Positions 8,161 through 18,716 are shown, numbered from the stretch's first letter. The stretch is 61,876 nucleotides of DNA from Lachnospiraceae bacterium UBA7143 (GCA_002491905.1 DKWV01000018.1:1-61876); one strand, 5' to 3'. Notes: generated by a model from the sequence alone, not told the origin. Numbers and translations are program-made.

Positions 8161-9573
8161 TCAGATCCCCAGCACAATCTCCGCCACGCGGAAATAGATC
8201 AACAGCGAGATCGCATCCACGATCGTCGTGATAAACGGGCTTGCCATCACCGCCGGGTCAAGCCCGATTTTCTTTGCCAGCATAGGCAGCGTCGAGCCGA
8301 CTATCTTCGCCACGATAACCGCCATCAGCAGGGTGATGCATACCACCATTGCCACCTGTACACTCACGTTCTCAAAAAGCATCAGCCTGCCGAAATTGCA
8401 GACGGCCAGGGTCAGGCCGCATAAAACTGCCGTGCGGATTTCCTTAAAGATCACCTTAAGCCAGTCGCCAAACTCAATCTCATCCAGCGAGATACCGCGG
8501 ATGATAATGGCGGAAGCCTGTCCGCCCGCGTTGCCGCCGGTATCCATAAGCATGGGAATAAAAGCCGTGAGCGCCACATAGTGGCTCAGTTCATTCTCGA
8601 AAGAAGTGATAATGCTCCCCGTAAAGGTAGCGGAGATCATCAGAAGCAGCAGCCACGGAATCCGCTTCTTGTACGCGTCAAGCACCGTCATTTTCAGGTA
8701 CGGCTTATCGGAGGGCATCAGGGCTGCCATCTTCTCGATATCCTCCGTGGTCTCCTCCTCCAGAATATCCACCACGTCGTCCACGGTGATAATGCCCACC
8801 AGCCTATCCTCGTTGTCCACCACAGGCATGGCGGTAAACTCATATTTTTTGAACTGTCTGGCAACCTCCTCCTGGTCCATCAGGGTGTGGAGGGAAACCA
8901 CGTTTCTGTGCATGATATCCCCGATGACCGCCTCCGGGTCGCTTAAGAGCATATAGCGCAGCGCAACGGTGCCGACCAGGGTCCGCTTATTGTCCAGCAC
9001 ATAACAGATGTTGATGGTCTCGCTGTCCACACCAACCTTCCGTATGCGCTCAATGGCCTGCGCCACCGTGTAATGCTCCTTCAAATCCACATATTCCACC
9101 GTCATAATGCTGCCGGCGGAGTCCTCCGGGTAGCGCATCAGATGATTGATGGCTTTTCTCGTGTCCGCGCTGGTGTTCGCTATCAGGCGCTTCACCACAT
9201 TGGCGGGCATCTCTTCCATCAGCTCCTTCGCGTCGTCAGACATCATGTTGTCGATGATGCGCGCTGCATCCTTATCCGACAGGGAGGTAATAATGGACTG
9301 CTGCTGGTCGAGTTCCAGATAGGAAAAGACATCAGCCGCCGTATCCTTTGGCAGGATGCGGAAGATTTTGATGACCTCTTCCTCCTCCATCTCCTCCATA
9401 TAGTCCGCAATATCCGCGTCATTTAGCTCCTCGATGATCTTTCTGAGGCTGGTGTACTGCCCCTTCCCCAGAAGCTCCCTGATCTCCTCCACGCCAAAAT
9501 CGGCGTAGTCATTGTAGGTCTTGCCTTCTTTTGTCTCCTCAGCCTTCTTTTCAGCTTCCCTGTTCTCATCCAT
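8161..9573 (-). CDS. mgtE: Magnesium transporter MgtE
   Basis: A Mg2+-gated Mg2+ channel/transporter of the inner membrane, 470 residues. An acidic leader is followed by the MgtE N domain (about residues 30-150), two CBS domains (about 150-275) and five predicted membrane helices (about 305-470). The pore signature GGNAGGQAS is at residues 346-354. Cytoplasmic Mg2+ bound between the N and CBS domains closes the pore in this family. No Mg2+ riboswitch is seen in the 48 bases that separate it from the upstream yigZ-like gene, so regulation is probably post-translational. Confidence 0.95.
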   Translation of the reverse strand: MDENREAEKKAEETKEGKTYNDYADFGVEEIRELLGKGQYTSLRKIIEELNDADIADYMEEMEEEEVIKIFRILPKDTAADVFSYLELDQQQSIITSLSDKDAARIIDNMMSDDAKELMEEMPANVVKRLIANTSADTRKAINHLMRYPEDSAGSIMTVEYVDLKEHYTVAQAIERIRKVGVDSETINICYVLDNKRTLVGTVALRYMLLSDPEAVIGDIMHRNVVSLHTLMDQEEVARQFKKYEFTAMPVVDNEDRLVGIITVDDVVDILEEETTEDIEKMAALMPSDKPYLKMTVLDAYKKRIPWLLLLMISATFTGSIITSFENELSHYVALTAFIPMLMDTGGNAGGQASAIIIRGISLDEIEFGDWLKVIFKEIRTAVLCGLTLAVCNFGRLMLFENVSVQVAMVVCITLLMAVIVAKIVGSTLPMLAKKIGLDPAVMASPFITTIVDAISLLIYFRVAEIVLGI

Positions 9574-9621
9574 ACCCTGCCGCCTTTCCGCCGGGGAACC
9601 GCATCCCGGCGGCGGCCTTTG

Positions 9622-10290
9622 TCACGCCGAACCGCCTTCGGAAACTGTCTCCGCGCTTTCATGTTTATAATAGAAAGGATCCTGGAAGCTCACCCGCGCC
9701 GCTCCGGCGGTGGCTTCCGTAATGTCCTTTACCAGTTTGTCCTTCTCCTCATATGGCACATGGAACCCAATTGACACCTGTTCCATGTATGCTGACTCTT
9801 CTATGGGAATCCCACGCTGCCCCAAAAGATACTGGATCTTACCGATCCCGTTATAATCCGTCTCCACCGTAAGAGCGTACCCATACCGCATCACGGCCAC
9901 GCGGCTGGCTGCAAGACCCGCCTGCGCCGCCTGCGTATATGCGCGCACAAGCCCGCCGGTGCCGAGAAGCGTACCTCCAAAATATCTGGTCACAACAAGC
10001 GTCAGATTACGGATACCCGAGCCTGTCAGCACTTCCAGAATCGGCCTGCCCGCCGTGCCGGATGGTTCCCCGTCGTCCGAATACCGCACCGTCTCTCCCT
10101 GTTCCCCTATGATATAGGCGTAGCAGTGATGTCTGGCATCCCAGTAGCGTTTCCTCTCAGCCTCGATAAACGAGACAGCCTCCTCCTCCGTGTGAGTGGC
10201 CTGCACATGGGCAATGAAACGGGATTTCTTTTCCACGATCTCTCCCTCACCCCCATATTCTATGATTTTATATGGTGCATACTTATCCAT
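9622..10290 (-). CDS. YigZ/IMPACT family protein
   Basis: A conserved cytoplasmic protein of the UPF0029/IMPACT family (YigZ in E. coli, YvyE in Bacillus), 222 residues. The N-terminal domain carries KSRFIAH, RHHCYAY and RYSDDGEPSGTAGRP. The family signature LLGTGGLVRAY is near residue 115. The C-terminal part (about 140-205) fits the DUF1949 ferredoxin-like domain. In eukaryotes IMPACT affects translation control; the bacterial role is not established. The ATG follows AAAGGAACGGAAGT. Its 5' leader contains repeated mini-hairpins, described separately. Confidence 0.9.
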   Translation of the reverse strand: MDKYAPYKIIEYGGEGEIVEKKSRFIAHVQATHTEEEAVSFIEAERKRYWDARHHCYAYIIGEQGETVRYSDDGEPSGTAGRPILEVLTGSGIRNLTLVVTRYFGGTLLGTGGLVRAYTQAAQAGLAASRVAVMRYGYALTVETDYNGIGKIQYLLGQRGIPIEESAYMEQVSIGFHVPYEEKDKLVKDITEATAGAARVSFQDPFYYKHESAETVSEGGSA

Positions 10291-10300
10291 ACTTCCGTTC

Positions 10301-10400
10301 CTTTTCCGAAGTGCGGCTCAAAAGGCTTCGCCCTACTTCTGCGCACTTTTCCGCAGTGCAGTTCGAAAGACTTCGTCTTTCTCACCCACGGGCTTCGCCC
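10301..10400. repeat. Imperfect tandem repeat with three cGAAg mini-hairpins
   Basis: Two related units of about 33 bases, at 10301-10333 and 10346-10379, share CTTTTCCG-AGTGC-G-TC-AAAG-CTTCG. A third partial hairpin sits at 10390-10400. On the minus strand they read as GGGCGAAGCCC, AAAGACGAAGTCTTT and AGGGCGAAGCCTTT, each a short stem closed by GAA. The 13-mer TACTTCTGCGCAC also occurs twice, at 10334 and 10451. No gene covers this area; it is the leader of the yigZ-like gene. Confidence 0.75.
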
Positions 10401-10482
10401 TATGCATCCGTAATCAGAAAAAACTGTCAGCAAGCTGCCTTTTTTCTTCTTACTTCTGCGCACTGCTCATGCCTACGCGAGT

Positions 10483-10488
10483 ATTATA
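10483..10488 (-). promoter_or_regulatory. Possible -10 box for the yigZ-like leader
   Basis: TATAAT on the minus strand, about 190 bases before the yigZ-like start. No good -35 box is visible at the right distance. The stretch 10291-10675 otherwise holds the mini-hairpin repeats and the promoter of the penicillin-binding protein gene. Confidence 0.4.
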
Positions 10489-10569
10489 ACATAAGGGGCG
10501 TATAAATGGGCACAGAATCGTAAACAATTCTTAAGAAAGCATAAAAACCTTTATTTGCCAGATGAATTT

Positions 10570-10578
10570 TGGTATAAT
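10570..10578 (+). promoter_or_regulatory. Extended -10 promoter of the PBP gene
   Basis: TGGTATAAT is an extended -10 element, about 100 bases upstream of the start codon. The -35 region is poor, as is common with extended -10 promoters. Confidence 0.55.
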
Positions 10579-10675
10579 CGTCACAGGCAAAAGCACATAT
10601 GACCAAAGAATTGCACCGCAATTCTTTTCCAAAATAATTTATGTATTGAGATTTGAAACCAGGAGGCAGTAATCC

Positions 10676-13408
10676 ATGAACTACGGCAAAAAAGGCGTCC
10701 GCAAAAAGCAGCAGGCGCTTCACTCTACAGGTAAAAAATGGAGCCGGAAGATCGCCTTTACCTTTGTACAGGTATTTCTGGTCGCCATGATTGGCGCCGC
10801 CATTATAGGCGCCAGCGCAGGCATCGGTGCCTTTAAGGGAATCCTTGCCACAGCGCCGGACATCAGCAACATCGACGTGACACCCTCCGGCTTTTCTACC
10901 TTTGTATACAATATAGAGGGAACCCAGATCAAGAAACTGGTCTCCACCGACGCCAACCGAATTCCGGTCACCATTGACATGGTTCCCCAGAATTTGAAGG
11001 ATGCTTTTGTGGCGGTCGAGGACGCCCGATTTTACGATCATAACGGCATTGACATCAAGGGTATTATCCGCGCGGGCGTAATAGGCATCCAAAACCGGCA
11101 TTTTTCCGAGGGCGCCAGCACCATCACCCAACAGCTCCTTAAGAACAACGTCTTTACTGACTGGACAAGCGAGGATTCCCTGGCTGATAAATTCAAGAGA
11201 AAATTTCAGGAGCAGTATCTGGCTCTTGAACTGGAAAAGGTCATGGACAAGGATTCCATCCTGATCAACTATATGAACACCATCAACCTGGGGGCAAACA
11301 CACTGGGCGTGGAGGCTGCGTCCAGACGGTATTTCGGCAAGCATGTCAACGAGCTCACGCTTTCCGAGTGCGCCGTTATCGCAGGCATCACCCAGAACCC
11401 GTCCCGCTATAACCCCATCACGCACCCGGAAAAGAATGCGGAACGCCGGGAGAAGGTGTTAAAGGACATGATGGACCAGGGCTACATCACCGAGGAGGAA
11501 CGCGCGGACGCGCTGGCGGACGACGTCTATTCCCGCATTCAGGTAGCAGATGCAAAAAACGAGGACAACGCTGTCAGTACATATTTTGTGGATGCGCTGA
11601 CGGATGACGTCATGGAAGACCTGATCGCCGCCGGTTACAATGAGACGCAGGCGTATACCCTTCTCTACAGCGGCGGCCTGAAAATATATTCCACCCAGGA
11701 TCCTAAAATTCAGGCAATCTGTGATAACGCTTTCGCGGATGAAAGCAATTTTCCCGCAAACACTAAATGGTATCTGAACTATGAACTGACCATCGAACGT
11801 GCAGACGGTGACCGGGAAAATGTCAGTACGGAAATGTTCCGAAATTACTGGAAAGAAAACCGTTCCTCCAGCTACAACCTGATCTATTCCTCCCAGGAGG
11901 AGGCTTATCAGGATATCGAGGCTTACAAGGCTGATGTGCTGCATTCCGGCGACGAAGTTTTCGCTGAAAATATCACCCTGACTCCCCAGCCACAGGTATC
12001 TCTGGTCGTGGAGGATCAGAGCACAGGCTGCATCGTGGCTATGGTGGGCGGCCGGGGCGCGAAAACCGCCAGCCGTACCTTAAACCGTGCCACGGATACC
12101 ATGAGGCAGCCCGGCTCCACCTTCAAGGTAGTGTCCACCTATGCGCCCGCCTTAGACAGCGCGGGACTGACTCTCGCCACCGTTATGAACGACGCGCCCT
12201 TCAACTACGCTAACGGCCGTCCCGTGGCCAACTGGTACGGTGAGACATACCGCGGACTTTCCTCCCTGCGGGACGGTATCCGCGACTCCATGAATATTGT
12301 GGCCGTCAAGACGCTGACCCAGATTACGCCCCAGCTAGGCTTTGATTACCTGAAAAACTTTGGCTTCACCACACTGGTGGAGCGCGAGGAGATAAACGGA
12401 GAAATCTACTCTGACATCCAGCAGACCACCGCGCTCGGCGGGCTTACCCACGGTGTCACAAACGAGGAGTTAAACGCCGCCTACGCCTGCATTGCAAACG
12501 GCGGCACCTACATCAAACCCAAGCTGTACACAAAGGTTTTGGATCACGACGGAAACATTATTCTGGACAATACCATGCCCGATTCCAAACAGGTCATCAA
12601 GGAGACCACCGCCTTTCTTCTGACAGACGCTATGGTCGACGTAGTTACAAGCGGAACAGGCGGTTCCGTCAACTTCGGTAACATGGCGATTGCCGGAAAG
12701 ACCGGCACCACCTCCGACTACAACGACGTGTGGTTTTCAGGCTACACCCCTTATTACACGGCAACTACCTGGGCCGGCTTTGACAACAATGTAAAGCTCA
12801 CGGGGGATGAAAAAAATCTGGCGAAAAAGCTGTGGCGCGCCGTGATGTCACAGATTCACGCAGATCTGCCAAGCGAGTCCTTCAGCGTTCCCTCCAGCAT
12901 CGTGACTGCCACAGTCTGCTCACGCTCCGGGAAACTGCCCATTGCAGGGCTTTGCGACGGAACGCTGCGCACGGAATATTTTGCGGAAGGCACTGTTCCC
13001 ACCGAAACCTGTGACGTGCACTACGCAGGTCAGATCTGCCAGTACAGCATGCTTCCTGCCCGCGAGTTCTGCCCCTTCAAAGTGGAGGGCGTAGTTGAGT
13101 TGACCCCGGTGGAGGATGTCTCCCTGCAGAGTGGCTCTGCGACCGGCACGACAGAGGTGGTGAACGAGGACGGCTCCGTCAGCGAAGTACCCACACCGGC
13201 ACCGCAGACGAACATGTGCCCTCATGACGAAGCATTCTTCGCGACACCCGGCTATGAGGCAACCATTGAAGCCCAGCGGGCTGAGATCAATCAGAGAAAT
13301 GCCGCGGCAGCCGCAGCGGCGGCGCAGGCAGCGGCGGAGGCGGCCGCCCAGCAGCAGGCACAACAGCAGGCCGAACAGCCACCCGCCGAACAGCCGCCCG
13401 CACAATAA
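10676..13408 (+). CDS. Class A penicillin-binding protein (transglycosylase/transpeptidase)
   Basis: Bifunctional peptidoglycan synthase of 910 residues, anchored by one N-terminal membrane helix (about 25-50). The GT51 glycosyltransferase domain covers about residues 75-260, with VEDARFYDHNG near 114 (catalytic Glu115) and GASTITQQLLKN near 146. The transpeptidase domain covers about 400-720, with the active-site serine in GSTFK near 481, SMN near 540 and KTGTTSDYNDVWFSGYT near 674. The C-terminal tail (about 790-910) is Ala/Gln/Pro-rich low complexity. The ribosome binding site is AGGAGGCAG. It resembles PBP1a; a firm PonA or PbpF name is not justified. Confidence 0.95.
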   Translation: MNYGKKGVRKKQQALHSTGKKWSRKIAFTFVQVFLVAMIGAAIIGASAGIGAFKGILATAPDISNIDVTPSGFSTFVYNIEGTQIKKLVSTDANRIPVTIDMVPQNLKDAFVAVEDARFYDHNGIDIKGIIRAGVIGIQNRHFSEGASTITQQLLKNNVFTDWTSEDSLADKFKRKFQEQYLALELEKVMDKDSILINYMNTINLGANTLGVEAASRRYFGKHVNELTLSECAVIAGITQNPSRYNPITHPEKNAERREKVLKDMMDQGYITEEERADALADDVYSRIQVADAKNEDNAVSTYFVDALTDDVMEDLIAAGYNETQAYTLLYSGGLKIYSTQDPKIQAICDNAFADESNFPANTKWYLNYELTIERADGDRENVSTEMFRNYWKENRSSSYNLIYSSQEEAYQDIEAYKADVLHSGDEVFAENITLTPQPQVSLVVEDQSTGCIVAMVGGRGAKTASRTLNRATDTMRQPGSTFKVVSTYAPALDSAGLTLATVMNDAPFNYANGRPVANWYGETYRGLSSLRDGIRDSMNIVAVKTLTQITPQLGFDYLKNFGFTTLVEREEINGEIYSDIQQTTALGGLTHGVTNEELNAAYACIANGGTYIKPKLYTKVLDHDGNIILDNTMPDSKQVIKETTAFLLTDAMVDVVTSGTGGSVNFGNMAIAGKTGTTSDYNDVWFSGYTPYYTATTWAGFDNNVKLTGDEKNLAKKLWRAVMSQIHADLPSESFSVPSSIVTATVCSRSGKLPIAGLCDGTLRTEYFAEGTVPTETCDVHYAGQICQYSMLPAREFCPFKVEGVVELTPVEDVSLQSGSATGTTEVVNEDGSVSEVPTPAPQTNMCPHDEAFFATPGYEATIEAQRAEINQRNAAAAAAAAQAAAEAAAQQQAQQQAEQPPAEQPPAQ

Positions 13409-13426
13409 CAAATTGAGCTTCAAAAT

Positions 13427-13466
13427 GAAACAGGCTGCTCCGTTTCTGGGAACAGCCTGTTTTTTC
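13427..13466 (+). terminator. Terminator of the PBP gene
   Basis: AAACAGGCTG pairs with CAGCCTGTTT, followed by a run of T. It may also act weakly in the opposite direction for the convergent small gene. Confidence 0.85.
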
Positions 13467-13478
13467 TCCTTATCAATA

Positions 13479-13757
13479 TCAGATGCCCTTTATTTTCCGA
13501 ATCTTTTCCTCCAGATCCTCAATGCCGGTCTTTGCATTGCTGATGGCCCGGCAGTATTCCTCATATTCCGCCTCGGGCTCCAATCCCTCTTTCTCATAGT
13601 AAATCCTGCCGATCTCGATATAATTTTTTCTGATCACATCCTCGCATGTACTGATCTGCCCTTTCAGGTTCGCGATCTCAGCCAGATCCTTCGCCTTTCC
13701 AGTCACTTCTTTTCCCTTCGAAGTGATGGTATCTCCTAATTTGTCCAAAAAATCCAT
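13479..13757 (-). CDS. Small coiled-coil protein
   Basis: A 92-residue soluble protein of unknown function. Residues 1-25 are amphipathic (DKLGDTITSKGKEVTGKAKD). A helix with heptad-like spacing (about 25-50) follows, then a Tyr/Glu-rich middle (GRIYYEKEG) and a second helix to the end. It looks like the helical part of small Lachnospiraceae proteins that usually end in a zinc ribbon, but no Cys pair is present here. AGGAGG lies seven bases before the ATG, and a good promoter lies about 90 bases upstream. It appears monocistronic. Confidence 0.8.
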   Translation of the reverse strand: MDFLDKLGDTITSKGKEVTGKAKDLAEIANLKGQISTCEDVIRKNYIEIGRIYYEKEGLEPEAEYEEYCRAISNAKTGIEDLEEKIRKIKGI

Positions 13758-13843
13758 TTTGCTTTCCTCCTGTCAGCATCCGTTCTGTTTCCGTCCGCAT
13801 TTTCCTTTCAAGGTTTACACTATCGCAATTTCCTATATAACAC

Positions 13844-13872
13844 ACAATAACGCATCTGCTGCCATTCGTCAA
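13844..13872 (-). promoter_or_regulatory. Promoter of the small coiled-coil gene
   Basis: On the minus strand TTGACG, a 17-base spacer and TATTGT, about 85 bases before the start codon. Confidence 0.65.
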
Positions 13873-13936
13873 CAGAAAGCCGCCCAAGCGCCTCTCCATC
13901 CATTACACGCCGCATCCGGAACGTTTTTGCAGTCCC

Positions 13937-15322
13937 TCACTCGCTTTCCTCGTAGCTGCGCACTATCTCAGCCGCGATATGCTCCGCCAAAATCCGATAC
14001 CCTGCCTTGTTCGCATGCACGCCGTCCGGCATATAGTCGGCCACAATATCCGCATCATGGGAATCAAGAATATTGGAATTATACAGGTCGATCACCCGGA
14101 AACCATAGGCTGCGGACAAAGTCAGTATCACATCCGACAGATTTTTCTGGGGCAGCAGATAATCCCGCTCCCGCGTCAGGTAATCCTGTAAAATATTCGG
14201 CAGCGGCGTGACAAAAAAGATATCCGCATCGGGATAATTCTCCTTAAGCCCCCGCATCAGCTCATCCAGATCCCCGCAGAAGGTCCACGGTTTCCGCTCC
14301 GCAAGAGAGCCAAATTCTTTCTCGGACAGACAGAAACCGTCGTTGGTACCACCCATGACAATAATGATATCCGTATCTTCCGGGATCTGCTGATAGCGCT
14401 CCACAAAGGCGTCTGACCAGTATCTTCCGATAGATGAGCCACCGATCCCCAGATTATACACTTCCTCCGCACCCAGCGTCTCTTTCAGCACAGAGGGATA
14501 GGCATAGGACAGATAGCCCTCCTCCCCCTCCAGATTGGCTGCCGCCGTAATACTGTCCCCCAGACAGGCAATCTTCTTCCCGGAAAAATCCACGCACCTC
14601 TCCTCCAGGCAGGCCTGATCCTCCCAGTTCGCCAAGAGCGTCTCCTCCAGTGAACTTCGGATCTGCCTGCGCTGCGCAAGTGTGGTCTCCGGGGACACCA
14701 TCTCTATCTTCGGCAGAAGATCCAGCATATTCCCTGATACGGTGTCGTTGTCCGATATGCCGGACGCATTACCCGATATGGTGTCGTTCCCCGACACAAT
14801 ATCGCTACCTGACACTTCAGTCGTATTTCCTGACACATCAGTCGTATCATCTGACACACTGGTCATATTTTCTGACACACTGGTCGCATTATCCGACACG
14901 CTGCTCACATTTCCTGATATGGTATCGTTGTCCGACAGACTCTGCTCCCCGTCAGACATTTCCCCTTCCACAGAAGTATCCGGCTCGTTCTCCGACACCG
15001 TCCGATTCCCGGACATGCCGACTGCGCCCAAGTCCATCATAGCCGAAACGGGAACCACCTCCCCGGAATCTATGCGAATCTCTTCCAGAAACTGTCCCAG
15101 CTTAACCCTGTCTTCGGACATCTGCTCAATCTCCTGGCGCATTTCCTGCACCCGGTCTTGGGCCTCCTTATTTCTTGAAAGCACTTCCTCCTGCCGCTTT
15201 ATTTCCGACTCTATTTTTCTATTTATAATGTATGTATCATACAGCCGCATTCCCACCGCCGCCAAAAGCACCGCCATCAGCGACAGAATCACTACTGCCA
15301 GTATCTCGTTTATCTTTCTCAT
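13937..15322 (-). CDS. Membrane-anchored SGNH/GDSL hydrolase with Ser-x-Asn repeats
   Basis: A 461-residue predicted exported esterase. One membrane helix (about 7-28) is followed by a coiled coil (about 33-82), a low-complexity linker (103-199) of SDN, SGN, SEN and VSxN units, and a C-terminal SGNH hydrolase domain (about 240-455). The catalytic blocks are intact: GDSIT (Ser257), GIGGSS near 292, GGTND at 324-328 and DGVH at 433-436 (Asp and His of the triad). The substrate is unknown; cell-wall polysaccharide O-acyl groups are the likely class. Its ATG overlaps the rlmB stop by four bases (ATGA), so it is translationally coupled to the cysE-cysS-mrnC-rlmB operon. Confidence 0.85.
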   Translation of the reverse strand: MRKINEILAVVILSLMAVLLAAVGMRLYDTYIINRKIESEIKRQEEVLSRNKEAQDRVQEMRQEIEQMSEDRVKLGQFLEEIRIDSGEVVPVSAMMDLGAVGMSGNRTVSENEPDTSVEGEMSDGEQSLSDNDTISGNVSSVSDNATSVSENMTSVSDDTTDVSGNTTEVSGSDIVSGNDTISGNASGISDNDTVSGNMLDLLPKIEMVSPETTLAQRRQIRSSLEETLLANWEDQACLEERCVDFSGKKIACLGDSITAAANLEGEEGYLSYAYPSVLKETLGAEEVYNLGIGGSSIGRYWSDAFVERYQQIPEDTDIIIVMGGTNDGFCLSEKEFGSLAERKPWTFCGDLDELMRGLKENYPDADIFFVTPLPNILQDYLTRERDYLLPQKNLSDVILTLSAAYGFRVIDLYNSNILDSHDADIVADYMPDGVHANKAGYRILAEHIAAEIVRSYEESE

Positions 15323-16059
15323 TGCAGTCTCTGCCTGACAATCTCATAGGCCAGAATCCCCGCCGCCACGGAAGCGTTCAGGGAATCAATATCTCCCCTC
15401 ATGGGAATCTGCGCGGTCATATCGCACTTTTCCCTGACAAGGCGGCTGACACCGTCTCCTTCCGCGCCGACCACAAGACCGATGGGACCTTTTAAATTTA
15501 ATTCATACATGGGAGTACCTCCCATATCCGCGCACACGAACCAGAGCCCTTCCTTTTTCAGTTCCTCAATCGTCTGGCCCAGATTGGTCACTTTCGCTAC
15601 GGGCGTATAGTTCAGTGCACCGGCAGAAGCTTTTGCAACCGTAGCTGTCAGACCTACCGCCCGGTTCTTCGGAATGATAACGCCGTGCGCACCCGCCTGA
15701 TTTGCCGTGCGGATGATGGCCCCCAGATTATGCGGATCCTCAATCCCGTCCAAAAGCAAAACAAAGGGCTGTTCCCCTTTGTCCTTGGCCTTCTGCAATA
15801 TATCCGAGACCTCCGCGTAGCCGTAGGCCGCGGCAGCCGCAATCACCCCCTGATGCCTGCCCGTCTCGGACATCTGGTCCAACCGCTCTCTCGTCACATA
15901 CTTAATCGGCGTTCCCTGTTTGGACGCCTCCCGTTTAATCGTCATGACCGGCCCGTCCTTACAGCCGTCCAGCACATAGAGTCTGTCTATGGTCCGCCCC
16001 GCACGGAATGCCTCAATCACGGCATTTCTGCCCTCTATGATTCCCGTATTCTCTTCCAA
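15319..16059 (-). CDS. rlmB: 23S rRNA 2'-O-methyltransferase RlmB (TrmH family)
   Basis: SPOUT-fold methyltransferase of 246 residues that in this family methylates the ribose of G2251 in 23S rRNA. The N-terminal substrate-binding domain (about 5-80) has GRNAVIEAFRAG. The knotted catalytic domain has LDGIEDPHNLGAIIRTA, VVGAEGDGVSRLVR and IPMRGDIDSLNASVAAGIL, which are the three SPOUT motifs. The first codon appears to be TTG at 16059, with AGAGG eleven bases upstream; no in-frame ATG is nearer. It lies 23 bases after mrnC. Confidence 0.93.
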   Translation of the reverse strand: MEENTGIIEGRNAVIEAFRAGRTIDRLYVLDGCKDGPVMTIKREASKQGTPIKYVTRERLDQMSETGRHQGVIAAAAAYGYAEVSDILQKAKDKGEQPFVLLLDGIEDPHNLGAIIRTANQAGAHGVIIPKNRAVGLTATVAKASAGALNYTPVAKVTNLGQTIEELKKEGLWFVCADMGGTPMYELNLKGPIGLVVGAEGDGVSRLVREKCDMTAQIPMRGDIDSLNASVAAGILAYEIVRQRLQ

Positions 16060-16082
16060 AATTATGTAAACCTCTCTTCCTG

Positions 16083-16507
16083 TCAGATCTCCATTTCCAT
16101 CAGCTCAATCGCCCTCCTGATCAGCGAAAGCATCCGCTCCTGCTTTCCCACCAGGTACAGATAACCGCACAGTGCCTCAAAGCCCGTAGCCTTCCGATAC
16201 TCGATGACCGTGGCGTTTTTTGCAGTAGTGTACGATTTGGCATTACGTCCCCTCTTGTAGATTGTCTGTTCTTCCTCGGTCAGCTCATCCAGCAAAGCCT
16301 CAACCATCCGCGCCTGAATCCGCGCGTTCACATAGGCGACCGCCTTTTTGTGCAGTTTGTTGGGGGAAGTATTGCCCCGCTCCACCACGACGGTGCGGAT
16401 CACCAGATCGTAGACCGCATCTCCGATATACGCGAGCGCCAGCGGCGAGTAAGTGCGTATGTCAACCTCCCCACAGGCAAAATCCCGCTTGATGGCCTCA
16501 AGGATCG

Positions 16508-16523
<16 letters not shown>
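16083..16523 (-). CDS. mrnC: Mini-ribonuclease 3
   Basis: A stand-alone RNase III catalytic domain without the double-stranded RNA-binding domain, 146 residues, which in Bacillus matures 23S rRNA. The signature is YSPLALAYIGDAVYDLVIR (about residues 24-42), with the catalytic Asp in GDAVYD. RGRNAKSYTTAKNA follows near 88. The ATG lies inside the end of cysS (16-base overlap) with GAGGGTG upstream. The cysS-mrnC-rlmB order is the common Firmicutes arrangement and supports the call. Confidence 0.95.
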
Positions 16524-17913
<1,390 letters not shown>

Positions 17914-17917
<4 letters not shown>

Positions 17918-18588
17918 AATCTCCTCTCCTTCCGCATCTGCTTCATCTCCTGCTCCAGATCTAACAGCCGGTTCGTCAGTTCCGCATTGGCTCGCTGCAG
18001 TCCCATAATATCCTCCCGCACCGGATCAGGCAGATGCGTCTGGTCCAGTTCCTCCTGCGGCAGCGCCATATTATCGCGTTTCACCACGCGCCCGGGCACG
18101 CCCACCACCGTAGAATTAGGCGGCACCTCATTGAGCACGACACTCCCGGCTCCGATTTTGCTGTTGTCCCCGATCTTAAAAGAACCCAGCACTTTCGCGC
18201 CGGTGCTTATCATGACGTTATTGCCGACGGTAGGGTGTCTTTTCCCCTGCTCCTTACCTGTCCCCCCAAGGGTCACTCCCTGATAGAGCGTCACGTTGTC
18301 GCCAATCACCGTGGTTTCTCCAATAATGACGCCGTGACCGTGGTCAATGAAAAAGCCCTTGCCGATCTGCGCCCCCGGATGAATCTCAATCCCAGTCCTG
18401 CGCGCACCCTTCTGGGAAACCCATCTGGCCCAGAAATAGTGGCGGTGCAGATACAGTCTGTGTGCCAGCCGGTAATAGCACATAACCTTAAAGCTGGGAT
18501 AGAGGAAAACTTCCATGTTTGAGTGAATCGCAGGGTCCCTCTCCCGAATAATACGGATTTCCTCTCTTATATTTCTGATAAAGCCCAT
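17914..18588 (-). CDS. cysE: Serine O-acetyltransferase
   Basis: Makes O-acetylserine from serine and acetyl-CoA, the first step of cysteine synthesis. It is a 224-residue left-handed beta-helix protein. IHPGAQIGKGFFIDHG, VIIGETTVIGDNVTLYQG and GGTGKEQGKRHPTVG carry the hexapeptide repeats and the conserved catalytic His/Asp context. The C-terminal part (about 165-224) is a helix rather than the short CysK-binding tail. AAGGAG lies upstream of the ATG. It is the first gene of the cysE-cysS-mrnC-rlmB-SGNH operon, with its own promoter. No T-box leader fits in the 167-base gap. Confidence 0.95.
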
Positions 18589-18618
18589 TGAACTGCTCCT
18601 TCTATGAATTATATGTAT

Positions 18619-18646
18619 AGTATACCATATGAAAAAGCATTTTCAA
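18619..18646 (-). promoter_or_regulatory. Promoter of the cysE operon
   Basis: On the minus strand TTGAAA, a 16-base spacer and TATACT, about 30 bases before cysE. The upstream CACTTGAAAAT block is identical to the -35 area of the large surface-protein gene at 61.8 kb. Confidence 0.65.
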
Positions 18647-18667
18647 GTGAAGTCATCCTGATGTAGC

Positions 18668-18716
18668 GTTTAAAAACAAAATATAGCGGATGAGGAGAAA
18701 ATCTCGTCCGCTATAT
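18668..18716 (-). terminator. Terminator of the GH3 gene
   Basis: On the minus strand ATATAGCGGACGAGA and a nearly matching 3' arm form a long stem with a small T-rich loop, followed by TTTTGTTTTT. Confidence 0.9.

Noticed and set aside
10260..10463. 67-codon frame with internal repeats in the yigZ-like leader
   Set aside because: Its repetitiveness comes from the DNA mini-hairpin repeats; it overlaps the real start of the yigZ-like gene and has no convincing start site.
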